A stretch of 5,850 nucleotides of DNA from Candidatus Pacearchaeota archaeon (GTDB lineage Archaea; Nanobdellota; Nanobdellia; Pacearchaeales; UBA284): positions 1 through 5,850 of the forward strand of contig JAIMAW010000030.1 in NCBI GenBank assembly GCA_023511755.1, given 5' to 3'. Numbering within the stretch: position 1 is the stretch's first letter; the number at the start of each line of letters is the position of its first letter. This document shows positions 1 through 5,472 of this stretch, piece after piece. The translations under genes were made by a program, and so were the position numbers. Below the pieces are notes generated by a model. That model was given only the letters and a program-made list of their open reading frames with translations, had not been told where the DNA came from and ran no database searches.

Positions 1-1093
1 CAGTCCCAACTGTTGTTGTAGTGTTGATGCTTAACATAAGATACTCGTTAGTTTTTATTGGTTCAATCTTTATTTGCTCCTTGAAACCAACAATTTCTTT
101 GAACAAGTTAGCTTTTATCGTAATTTTGTAAACAATCTCTGGCAACGAATCACTCAAACCAACCACGCATCCTGCCAAGGCATCCGCCTTTGTTAAAAAG
201 GGGTCTAATGAGGTTTGTATTGCCAAACTCCCCGAAGGCAAGGCTTCCTCGAGCATGTTCGCTCCAGCCCTCAGGCCGACGATCTTTGTTTTGATAGTAA
301 AATACTCTGTCTTGTCATGCTTTTTCTTAGCCAAGCCCGGTTTGATTTCAATTTCATCACCGACATGTAGAATGCCCTGCCTTAAGGTTCCACCAAGAAC
401 CCCACCTAACAAATCTTCAGGTTTGGTCCCAGGACGATTAATATCAAATGAACGAGCAACTAGGAATAAGGGTTTAGCTTTCTCGTCTCTTTTACGAGGA
501 GCCAAATGGGTTATCTCTTCGAGCAAAGCATCAATGTTGATTCCTTGCTGTGCACATATTGGTATTACGACAGCATTTTCTGCATACGTCCCTTTGATAA
601 AATCTCTTATTTCCTGGTACTGTTTCAAAGCTTGTTCTTTGGTTACTAAGTCAAGTTTGTTTTGTACGATTATAATCTGCTTAATTCCTTTAGCCTCTAA
701 AGCAAGCAAATGTTCTTTTGTTTGCGGCTGTGGAAAAGGTTCATTAGCCGCGATAACTAACAAGGCAGCATCAATTATTGCAGCACCGCCTAGCATCGTA
801 GCCATAAGCATCTCATGCCCTGGAGCATCAACGAAGCTTACATATTCAATCTCGCGAGAATTGCCGCCGCATTCACATTCCTTGCGTACAGTGAACTTGC
901 CACATTTCTCGCACTTTCTTATTATTACATCAGCATAGCCCAACTTGATTGTTATTCCCCTTTTAAGTTCCTCGCTATGTTTGTCTGCCCACACTCCGGT
1001 TAACTGATACAGCAGTGTTGTTTTGCCGTGGTCTATATGGCCGACTATGCCAATATTCAGTAAAGGTTGTTTTGTCAGCTTGGTTTCTTGCAT
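1..1093 (-). CDS. eif2g: Translation initiation factor aIF2, gamma subunit (GTPase), C-terminus cut by window edge
   Basis: This is the GTPase core of the aIF2 heterotrimer, which carries Met-initiator-tRNA to the small ribosomal subunit. About 364 codons are visible, of roughly 410 usual for the family; the missing part is the end of the last beta-barrel domain. Visible motifs are G1 GHIDHGKTT (residues 18-26), the switch I region RGITIKLGYAD (45-55), G3 DAPGHE (89-94), and G4 NKLD (145-148, where NKID is usual). The G5 region reads PICAQQGINIDAL. The family hallmark ANEPFPQPQTKEH lies at 116-128. A zinc knuckle has Cys 61, 64, 73 and 75; its second pair is C-x-C rather than the C-x2-C I know from other archaea. 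The ATG at 1093 gives the standard short leader before G1 and lies about 26 bases from a TATA box. The call is firm. Confidence 0.97.
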   Translation of the reverse strand, partial: MQETKLTKQPLLNIGIVGHIDHGKTTLLYQLTGVWADKHSEELKRGITIKLGYADVIIRKCEKCGKFTVRKECECGGNSREIEYVSFVDAPGHEMLMATMLGGAAIIDAALLVIAANEPFPQPQTKEHLLALEAKGIKQIIIVQNKLDLVTKEQALKQYQEIRDFIKGTYAENAVVIPICAQQGINIDALLEEITHLAPRKRDEKAKPLFLVARSFDINRPGTKPEDLLGGVLGGTLRQGILHVGDEIEIKPGLAKKKHDKTEYFTIKTKIVGLRAGANMLEEALPSGSLAIQTSLDPFLTKADALAGCVVGLSDSLPEIVYKITIKANLFKEIVGFKEQIKIEPIKTNEYLMLSINTTTTVGT

Positions 1094-1114
1094 TTAAATA
1101 ACAAAGAAAAGGAA

Positions 1115-1129
1115 TTTTTAAAGTTATTG
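1115..1129 (-). promoter_or_regulatory. BRE/TATA promoter of aIF2 gamma
   Basis: On the minus strand the element reads AATAACTTTAAAAA. The TATA-like part TTTAAAAA is at 1122-1115, and the preceding AATAACT fits the archaeal BRE pattern RNWAANY. The box centre is about 26 bases before the ATG at 1093, so transcription should start at or next to the start codon, giving a leaderless mRNA. No Shine-Dalgarno sequence is visible before the ATG, which agrees. Confidence 0.7.
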
Positions 1130-1143
1130 AATACGATAATACG
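1128..1143 (-). repeat. Tandem 8-base repeat upstream of the aIF2 gamma promoter
   Basis: On the minus strand two adjacent octamers, CGTATTAT (1143-1136) and CGTATTCA (1135-1128), share their first six bases and run into the BRE of the aIF2 gamma promoter. This position is typical for an activator or regulator site, but two short copies in AT-rich DNA could arise by chance. Confidence 0.3.
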
Positions 1144-1155
1144 CTGGGCTTGAAA

Positions 1156-1359
1156 TTAAATCAAGAAATCTTTTACAAAGTAAGAAGTTGTCGTTATATA
1201 CAAATCGTTTTTATATTCCAAAGCATGAGAATAAATGTCCTGCTGTCTTTCATCGCATTTTTGTAATTTATTTTGAAGAACAAGTTTGCCACCAAGTTCT
1301 AGAGCCTTACAAAAAGTATCAAATTCTAATGGGATTGCTATGCTTGTAATTTTAACCAA
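1156..1359 (-). CDS. Small hypothetical ORF, probably the frameshifted remainder of a ~79-residue protein
   Basis: I do not recognise this 67-codon ORF. Its frame has no ATG: the only start is TTG at 1359, and the frame is closed by TGA at 1377-1375. However, an ATG at 1393, one base after the stop of the preceding gene, opens the peptide MSNKEMKGRPRLG and stops at 1354-1352. Dropping one G from the GG at 1357-1356 joins it smoothly to this ORF as GRPRL-VKITSIAIPLEF. The join resembles the start of a ribbon-helix-helix DNA-binding protein (basic GRPR, a short strand, then a helix), but the second half does not confirm this. The C-terminal segment (DIYSHALEY...YITTTSYFVKDF) vaguely resembles the end of a PIN domain. 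It may be a pseudogene, an assembly error, a +1 frameshift gene, or no gene. No promoter of its own is visible, so it would depend on the upstream genes. Confidence 0.4.
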   Translation of the reverse strand: MVKITSIAIPLEFDTFCKALELGGKLVLQNKLQKCDERQQDIYSHALEYKNDLYITTTSYFVKDFLI

Positions 1360-1394
1360 GCCGTGGTCTTCCTTTCATTTCCTTGTTTGACATT

Positions 1395-1790
1395 TTATTT
1401 TTTCCTGAGATATCCCTGTATGAACTCCATAATATTTTTCAGCGACTTTTCGGCAACCTTAATTCCCTCTGCATCACTTTGGTTTTTTGAATTGGGTTTA
1501 TATGTCCTTATTTCATTCTTTTTTCCGTCTGTTATAATTACGTAATCTACCTTCCCATCTTTTCTAAAATCAATTATTGTGGCTTCGCCTTCATCGTTGA
1601 TTCTTCTGTAGATTATATCTTGAGTAGAGTCTGCATCTAGAGAGATAACTTGTTCTTTAACACCATACTCTCTGCTGATATCCCATAGCTTTCCTTTGGG
1701 CAAGGGCAGTTCATAAACAATTGGCTGATTTGCCTGTGCGAATAAGCTCAAAATTGAAACTAAATTTCCGAGTGACATTTTATTTTTCAT
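1395..1790 (-). CDS. Probable secreted hypothetical protein with LysM-like and Ca-loop-like segments
   Basis: This 131-residue protein has no family I can name. Residues 1-20 look like a signal peptide: lysines at 2 and 4, a hydrophobic stretch LGNLVSILSLF, then AQA ending at residue 20 as a possible cleavage site. The segment PKGKLWDISREYGV (31-44) resembles the first half of a LysM motif. DFRKDGKVDYVI (74-85) resembles the acidic loop of FG-GAP/VCBS-type repeats. The C-terminus is helical and basic, ending YLRKK. The start at ATG 1790 overlaps the upstream gene by 11 bases. A second ATG at 1778, one base after the upstream TAA, would remove both lysines, so I prefer 1790. No promoter lies directly before it, so it is probably co-transcribed with the 85-residue gene and translated by coupling. 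The function is unknown, and the domain resemblances are read by eye. Confidence 0.75.
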   Translation of the reverse strand: MKNKMSLGNLVSILSLFAQANQPIVYELPLPKGKLWDISREYGVKEQVISLDADSTQDIIYRRINDEGEATIIDFRKDGKVDYVIITDGKKNEIRTYKPNSKNQSDAEGIKVAEKSLKNIMEFIQGYLRKK

Positions 1791-2037
1791 ACTCTAATTC
1801 AATTCTTTCGTCTGATGCTGTGATGAAAACAATTCCTTTGTATGTAACTTGGTGGACATAGCCCCCGCCACATTGCTTTCTATTTGCTTCAAGAATTCCG
1901 TCTTCGGTAATTGCGCTTTTAGCAATTATCAAAAACATGTCTGGCTTAAGGAAATACTTATCATCGCCGGTGTTTTTCAAATGGGCTTTTGCATCCTCGA
2001 TTATTTTTTCAATTATATTGTCAAGTGTTTTTCTCAT
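1780..2037 (-). CDS. Hypothetical protein, 85 residues, first gene of a small operon
   Basis: I do not recognise this protein. It begins with a charged helix (MRKTLDNIIEKIIEDAKAHLKN), followed by strand-like hydrophobic segments FLIIAKSAI and GIVFITAS around a CGGGYVHQV turn, and ends in acidic ELEYEK. It has no signal peptide or membrane segment, so it is probably cytoplasmic. The frame is open back to a GTG at 2046, but the TATA box at 2066-2059 is centred 25 bases before the ATG at 2037 and only about 16 before the GTG, which favours ATG 2037. Its stop codon lies inside the start of the following gene, so the two are likely one transcription unit. The CGGGYVHQV segment could be a ligand or metal loop, but nothing proves that. 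Confidence 0.7.
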   Translation of the reverse strand: MRKTLDNIIEKIIEDAKAHLKNTGDDKYFLKPDMFLIIAKSAITEDGILEANRKQCGGGYVHQVTYKGIVFITASDERIELEYEK

Positions 2038-2058
2038 AATCCCCACAAGAATTTATTA

Positions 2059-2071
2059 TATTTAAATTTTT
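2059..2071 (-). promoter_or_regulatory. BRE/TATA promoter of the 85-residue gene and its small operon
   Basis: The minus strand reads GAAAAATTTAAATATA, with TTTAAATA at 2066-2059 and an A-rich BRE-like stretch before it. The box is centred 25 bases before the ATG at 2037. This spacing decides the start codon in favour of ATG over the upstream GTG at 2046 and again predicts a leaderless message. Confidence 0.65.
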
Positions 2072-2083
2072 CCTTTAAAGTGA

Positions 2084-2100
2084 CAACAAAATTAAAAGGA
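2084..2100 (-). terminator. T-rich tract after the PIN-domain gene
   Basis: Directly after the TAG stop the minus strand reads TCCTTTTAATTTTGTTG. Archaeal transcription commonly ends at such U-rich tracts. The TCCTTT at 2100-2095 could also pair with AAAGGA at 2076-2071, but that six-pair stem has a long loop and is weak. The next promoter follows at once, which fits a boundary here. Confidence 0.35.
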
Positions 2101-3066
2101 CTATATGTAACTTTTTTCTGCTTTTATTAAGCATTCAACTATTGCATGTCTTGCTTTCAATTCAGTAAGAGAATCTGCACGATAGCCCATATTTGCCCTA
2201 AGTTCAAATTGCTCTCTTCTTTTGAACTGGTTCGTTCTAGACACGTGCCATCCTTTGTCTAATTTTTCCTTGAAAAACGGTAAACTTTCTTTGTGAGGAT
2301 TATAATAATAAACTGAAGCTGGATTTTCTTTCATTAATCTAATTATTTGTTTATTGTAAGGGTCGAGCTCCGGACACAACAACAAATTACAAACTTCTTC
2401 GAGTATTAACCGCAAATGATAATCTTTAGTGATTACAGCAAGGGGCTCCTCGGTAAAAATTGATTCCAACGAAGCTGCAATAATCTTTTCATCAGTATGA
2501 TTATCTACTGGTTCATTTCGCGGTTTGAATTTATACCAGCAAGGAATTCTCACTCGCCCCTTCAATCTTTCGGCTTCTGTAATCCTTTTTACAACATTAA
2601 AAAACAATTCGTAACACTCTTTATTTTTAGGTTTGTATATCCTTGCAGCGCGCGCTCCTTTCAAAGAAAGGAAACAAATTTTTTCAAACAATCTCTTTTT
2701 CTCTTTTCTGTCCTCATCGTATTCAAAATTTTTTATATTTTTTTTACAAAGATATCTGTCGTAGTACTCGAAAAAAGAAACTTTTTCACTTATTATTCTT
2801 TGGAGCTCTTGGAGTTCCCCAACAGTTTCTGGCAATACCATTATTTTAGAATTTTTTAGCAGTTCTATGCTCCATTCTATTTTATCTATAATTTTTTGGA
2901 GTCCCTCTTTGTATATTTCCTTGTAACTTTTTTTATTATAAATTCCCTCTGTTAAATTTTTCTTGGTAGAAAAAAATGAAGAATCAATTAAAATTCTATT
3001 CTCTCTATTCAAGATTTTTTCCAAATTTAAATTAATAGAATAAATATGTCGCTCTTCTTGTCCCAT
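2101..3066 (-). CDS. Large PIN-domain protein, putative ribonuclease
   Basis: At 321 residues this is more than twice the usual PIN-domain length. The four acidic positions of a PIN nuclease can be read in order: ILIDSSFF (Asp28), VLPETVGEL (Glu80 or Glu84), TDEKIIAASLE (Asp192/Glu193, with Asp188 nearby), and AVITKDYHLRL (Asp215). PIN domains of this type use such residues to bind metal and cut RNA. About 100 residues of charged helix lie between the second and third motifs (86-187). A further ~100-residue basic helical tail follows the fold (residues 220-321). No zinc ribbon is visible, so it is not an obvious Nob1. ATG 3066 sits 26 bases from a TATA box. The gene is strikingly AT-rich: 2881-2940 has 13 G+C in 60 bases, against 28 of 60 at 4441-4500 in aIF5B. 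No clear antitoxin partner adjoins it. PIN fold: fairly sure. RNA target: unknown. Confidence 0.85.
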   Translation of the reverse strand: MGQEERHIYSINLNLEKILNRENRILIDSSFFSTKKNLTEGIYNKKSYKEIYKEGLQKIIDKIEWSIELLKNSKIMVLPETVGELQELQRIISEKVSFFEYYDRYLCKKNIKNFEYDEDRKEKKRLFEKICFLSLKGARAARIYKPKNKECYELFFNVVKRITEAERLKGRVRIPCWYKFKPRNEPVDNHTDEKIIAASLESIFTEEPLAVITKDYHLRLILEEVCNLLLCPELDPYNKQIIRLMKENPASVYYYNPHKESLPFFKEKLDKGWHVSRTNQFKRREQFELRANMGYRADSLTELKARHAIVECLIKAEKSYI

Positions 3067-3085
3067 TTTAATAGAAATTGAAAAG

Positions 3086-3099
3086 ATCTTTTTAAAGAT
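3086..3099. repeat. 14-base inverted repeat over the PIN-gene TATA box
   Basis: The plus strand reads ATCTTTTTAAAGAT: six-base arms ATCTTT and AAAGAT around two central T residues. It contains the whole TATA element of the PIN gene. A repressor bound here would block TBP, so it could be an operator, but TATA boxes are partly self-complementary and the repeat may be incidental. Confidence 0.3.
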
Positions 3100-3103
3100 T
3101 TAT
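3089..3103 (-). promoter_or_regulatory. BRE/TATA promoter of the PIN-domain gene
   Basis: The minus strand reads ATAAATCTTTAAAAA, with TTTAAAAA at 3096-3089 and ATAAATC matching the BRE pattern RNWAANY. It is centred 26-27 bases before ATG 3066, so the message should be leaderless. It lies entirely in the 52-base gap after S6e, so the PIN gene is likely expressed independently of the ribosomal gene. Confidence 0.65.
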
Positions 3104-3118
3104 TTAGAAATAGTCAAC

Positions 3119-3559
3119 TTACTCTTTCTTTTCTTCAGCGGGTTTTGCTTCAGTTTTCTTGAAAATCTCATCGAAACTCTTGGCTCCGTGTTTCGAAACT
3201 TTCAAATTAATCTGCGCAATGTCTTCAGCAATTACATTGCCCCTAATAGCTCTCCGGAGTCTTAGGCCCCTGTCTGGCTTCCTTGATGTTTTGTTTTTCC
3301 TTACTCTTCTCAGCCCCTTCCCCTTTGTAAGCAAAACTCTTTTTCTCATCGAACCATCGACCATTGCCAATGCTGGAAACCCCGCTGTGTCGCTAGCGCC
3401 AGTAATGATGAACTCGTAATCTCGAAAATCCGGCACCTCTTTTATCGCAGCCCCTTTGATTGTCTCGCCAATTTTTCTCCCAAAGAATTCCTCGCTACTT
3501 GACTCTAAATGCACAGTCCTCTTGCTTTTAGGGTCTCCTATATCTATTTTGAATGGCAT
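3119..3559 (-). CDS. rps6e: 30S ribosomal protein S6e
   Basis: A structural protein of the archaeal and eukaryotic small ribosomal subunit. The 146 residues are slightly longer than the ~125 usual in archaea because of an acidic/lysine tail (EAKPAEEKKE) after the core. Family signatures are MPFKIDIGDPKSKRT at the start, GRKIGETIKG (27-36), ITGASDTAGFPA (52-63), DGSMRKRVLLTKGKGLRR (68-85), LRLRRAIRGNVIAEDIAQIN (99-118), and KVSKHGAKSFDEIF near the end. The ATG at 3559 gives the canonical N-terminus and lies about 24 bases from a TATA box. It follows aIF5B by about 60 bases. In other archaea S6e is commonly next to aIF2 gamma; here four genes separate them. The identification is firm. Confidence 0.96.
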   Translation of the reverse strand: MPFKIDIGDPKSKRTVHLESSSEEFFGRKIGETIKGAAIKEVPDFRDYEFIITGASDTAGFPALAMVDGSMRKRVLLTKGKGLRRVRKNKTSRKPDRGLRLRRAIRGNVIAEDIAQINLKVSKHGAKSFDEIFKKTEAKPAEEKKE

Positions 3560-3578
3560 AATTATCTCTTGATTCGGC

Positions 3579-3586
3579 TATTTAAA
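3579..3586 (-). promoter_or_regulatory. TATA promoter of S6e
   Basis: TTTAAATA on the minus strand is centred about 24 bases before ATG 3559, fitting a leaderless transcript. The upstream bases are T-rich (TTTTTAGATAGTTTT) rather than a good BRE, and may double as the terminator tract of aIF5B, so the boundary between the two genes is compact. Confidence 0.6.
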
Positions 3587-3600
3587 AAACTATCTAAAAA
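3584..3600 (-). terminator. T-rich tract after aIF5B
   Basis: About 20 bases after the aIF5B stop the minus strand reads TTTTTAGATAGTTTTTT, two T-runs of the kind at which archaeal RNA polymerase terminates. It overlaps the S6e promoter region. A short ATCT-AG-AGAT repeat precedes it but is too small to count as a hairpin terminator. Confidence 0.35.
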
Positions 3601-3619
3601 TCTCTAGATGTCTGGTGGC

Positions 3620-5434
3620 TCAGATGCCCCACGTCGCCTTGCTCTTGCGCTTTATCTCAGCGATTTCTTGAAGCACTTTAATCTCGCTCGCACTAAGATA
3701 TTTCTTGTTTTCTTTCCATTTACGAAACTCGTCCTCAGTTAAGCCAACGTAAAGGACCTCGTCTTCTTTCACTTGCCTGCCGAAAGTTACCCTAGGCAAT
3801 GAGATGGCAAGCTCCATGCCCGCCGTGGCCTTTTCAATACTCTTGTTTTCCAATTGCATTCCCTTAACTTTATCTATCTCTTCGCCTTTTTCATTAAGTA
3901 GCATTGTTCCTGGTTTTAATATCCCCGCTTCGATTCTAATGCCAAAAATGGCTGGCTTGCTTTGTCTGAAGCAACAGTTTCTCAATACTTTTATTTTGCA
4001 AGGCCAGGCTAATCCCTCAAGTTTCTCCCTTTCGATTTCTAATGATCTTTCCTGTCGCCATTTTAGAAGCTCTTCAATTATATGATAGATAACATCGCTT
4101 CCAATTATTTTGACTCGTTCATCAATAATAGTTTCTGGCTCGATCGTAACATTAAAACCAACAATAACAGCATTCATAGGATCGGTTTCTATATTTGTAA
4201 CAGCAAGAGCGATGTCTTGTCTCTTTATATTGCCAATTTCGGCTTTCTTGACTTTTATTCCTTCTTTTCTCAACAAAAACAACAATGCTTCTAGAGAGCC
4301 AAGAGAATCAGCCTTGGCAATAATGCCTTCCTTATCAAGTTTCAATTGCTGTTGGACTTCCTTTTGTAGTGCGCTTTTCAACTTTTCTACCTCAACTGCT
4401 TTAGTTTCTTCCTTAATAACAACGAAAGGCATTCCCGGGACGATCTCTGTAGTTTCCGGCAAGTAAAGCCTAACCCCCGAAGCAGCAATAACTTTATCAC
4501 AACTTTCAAAACCCTTGCCCAATGGCAGCGCCTCGAAAAGTGCGCGGATCTTTGTTTCGACTGGTTGTTGCAAAGTAGCAATTATTAAACTATCTTTTCT
4601 CTCGAGAGTACCATCATAGAGGATTGCCTCAATTGTCGTGAAACCTTTCTCTTTCTTTATTTCTAGAATAGTACCTTTGCCTTCAGGCCCTATCACCAAC
4701 TTGCCTTTCAAGAATTTTTGTGCTAAGCCCGCTAACATTACAATAAGCTCTGGCAACCCTTCGCATGTTTTTGCAGAACAAGGCACTAAGGCTAATTGCT
4801 TAGTGAAATCTCTTATTCTGTAAAACAAATCAGAATCAAAACCAAGCGCCGTGAAATCGTTGATTATCTTGTAAAACTTCTTGTCAAATTCATCCTTAGT
4901 AAATTTTGCTTGTTTTTCTATGTTCTCGACAAGATTTTCAGAGCGCTTTGTCCATCCCGCGATGTTATCAATCTTGTTCAAAGCAACAATAAAAGGCACT
5001 TTATTCTCCTTCAATACTTCAATGCTTTCTCGCGTTTGTTCCATAATCCCTTCGTTTATGTCTACCACAAGTATTGCCAAATCCGCAAGCGCGCCACCCC
5101 TTTTTCTAAGATTAGTAAAAGCAGCATGTCCCGGAGTATCAATAAACAAAAAGCCAGGAATTTCAAGCGTTATATTGAACTGTTCCAAAAGTTTGGAGCA
5201 TCTCTTCTTGATAATTGAAGCCGGCACCAACGTGAATGAAATTTTCTGTGTTATTGCGCCAGCTTCCTTGGCCGCGACACAAGTCCCCCTAATTGAATCC
5301 AAAAGCGTTGTTTTACCGTGATCAACATGGCCAGCCACAGTTACAATTGGCTGCCTTATCTGTGGCGTAGTTGGCACTACTTTTGCTATAGGTTTTTTCT
5401 CCTTGACTCCTCCTCTTTCAACTCGCGTTGCCAT
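3620..5434 (-). CDS. infB: Translation initiation factor aIF5B (archaeal IF2)
   Basis: A ribosome-dependent GTPase that promotes subunit joining and initiator-tRNA placement in translation initiation. The 604 residues match the usual ~600 of archaeal aIF5B, without the long N-terminal extension of bacterial IF2. Motifs are G1 AGHVDHGKTT (34-43), switch I GAITQKI (59-65, where GGITQHI is usual), G3 DTPGHAAF (99-106), G4 NKID (153-156), and G5 CSAKTCEG (219-226). The C-terminal tRNA-binding domain is recognised by WPCKIKVL, FRQSKPAIFG and PGTMLLNEKG. The protein ends in the archaeal signature EIAEIKRK...TWGI, so it is full length, and no intein interrupts the P-loop. The frame extends one codon to a TTG at 5437, but ATG 5434 is chosen because the TATA box is centred 26 bases before it. 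Transcription appears independent of the upstream membrane-protein gene. Confidence 0.97.
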   Translation of the reverse strand: MATRVERGGVKEKKPIAKVVPTTPQIRQPIVTVAGHVDHGKTTLLDSIRGTCVAAKEAGAITQKISFTLVPASIIKKRCSKLLEQFNITLEIPGFLFIDTPGHAAFTNLRKRGGALADLAILVVDINEGIMEQTRESIEVLKENKVPFIVALNKIDNIAGWTKRSENLVENIEKQAKFTKDEFDKKFYKIINDFTALGFDSDLFYRIRDFTKQLALVPCSAKTCEGLPELIVMLAGLAQKFLKGKLVIGPEGKGTILEIKKEKGFTTIEAILYDGTLERKDSLIIATLQQPVETKIRALFEALPLGKGFESCDKVIAASGVRLYLPETTEIVPGMPFVVIKEETKAVEVEKLKSALQKEVQQQLKLDKEGIIAKADSLGSLEALLFLLRKEGIKVKKAEIGNIKRQDIALAVTNIETDPMNAVIVGFNVTIEPETIIDERVKIIGSDVIYHIIEELLKWRQERSLEIEREKLEGLAWPCKIKVLRNCCFRQSKPAIFGIRIEAGILKPGTMLLNEKGEEIDKVKGMQLENKSIEKATAGMELAISLPRVTFGRQVKEDEVLYVGLTEDEFRKWKENKKYLSASEIKVLQEIAEIKRKSKATWGI

Positions 5435-5455
5435 CAAGGCAAAAAGAAAAAGAAA

Positions 5456-5470
5456 CTTTTAAACTTTGTT
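5456..5470 (-). promoter_or_regulatory. BRE/TATA promoter of aIF5B
   Basis: The minus strand reads AACAAAGTTTAAAAG: TTTAAAAG at 5463-5456, overlapped on its upstream side by ACAAAGT, which fits the BRE pattern RNWAANY. The centre is 26 bases before ATG 5434. It sits in the 38-base gap after the preceding gene, so aIF5B should have its own leaderless message. Confidence 0.7.
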
Positions 5471-5472
5471 CT

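Noticed and set aside
255..938. Long plus-strand ORF of 227 codons
   Set aside because: It lies opposite the aIF2 gamma gene, whose minus-strand translation has all GTPase motifs; the plus-strand product is low-complexity and resembles no protein.
2038..2046. GTG start at 2046 for the 85-residue gene
   Set aside because: It would lie only about 16 bases from the TATA box centre, too close for the transcription start, while ATG 2037 has the standard 25.
2071..2100. TCCTTT...AAAGGA hairpin as an intrinsic terminator
   Set aside because: Six pairs with an 18-base loop in AT-rich DNA is too weak to claim; only the T-rich tract is listed.
2497..2859. Plus-strand ORF of 120 codons
   Set aside because: It is antisense to the PIN-domain gene and phenylalanine-rich from complementary AAA/GAA codons, with no promoter or recognisable domain.
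2101..3066. PIN gene plus neighbour as a VapBC toxin-antitoxin pair
   Set aside because: The protein is far larger than VapC, no overlapping small antitoxin gene precedes it, and it has its own promoter after S6e.
4796..5321. Two overlapping plus-strand ORFs of about 140 codons
   Set aside because: Both are antisense to the G domain of aIF5B and read as serine/phenylalanine-rich shadows.
3620..5434. Intein in aIF5B
   Set aside because: Archaeal IF2 genes sometimes carry inteins, but here the G1 region and all later motifs are continuous and the length is normal.
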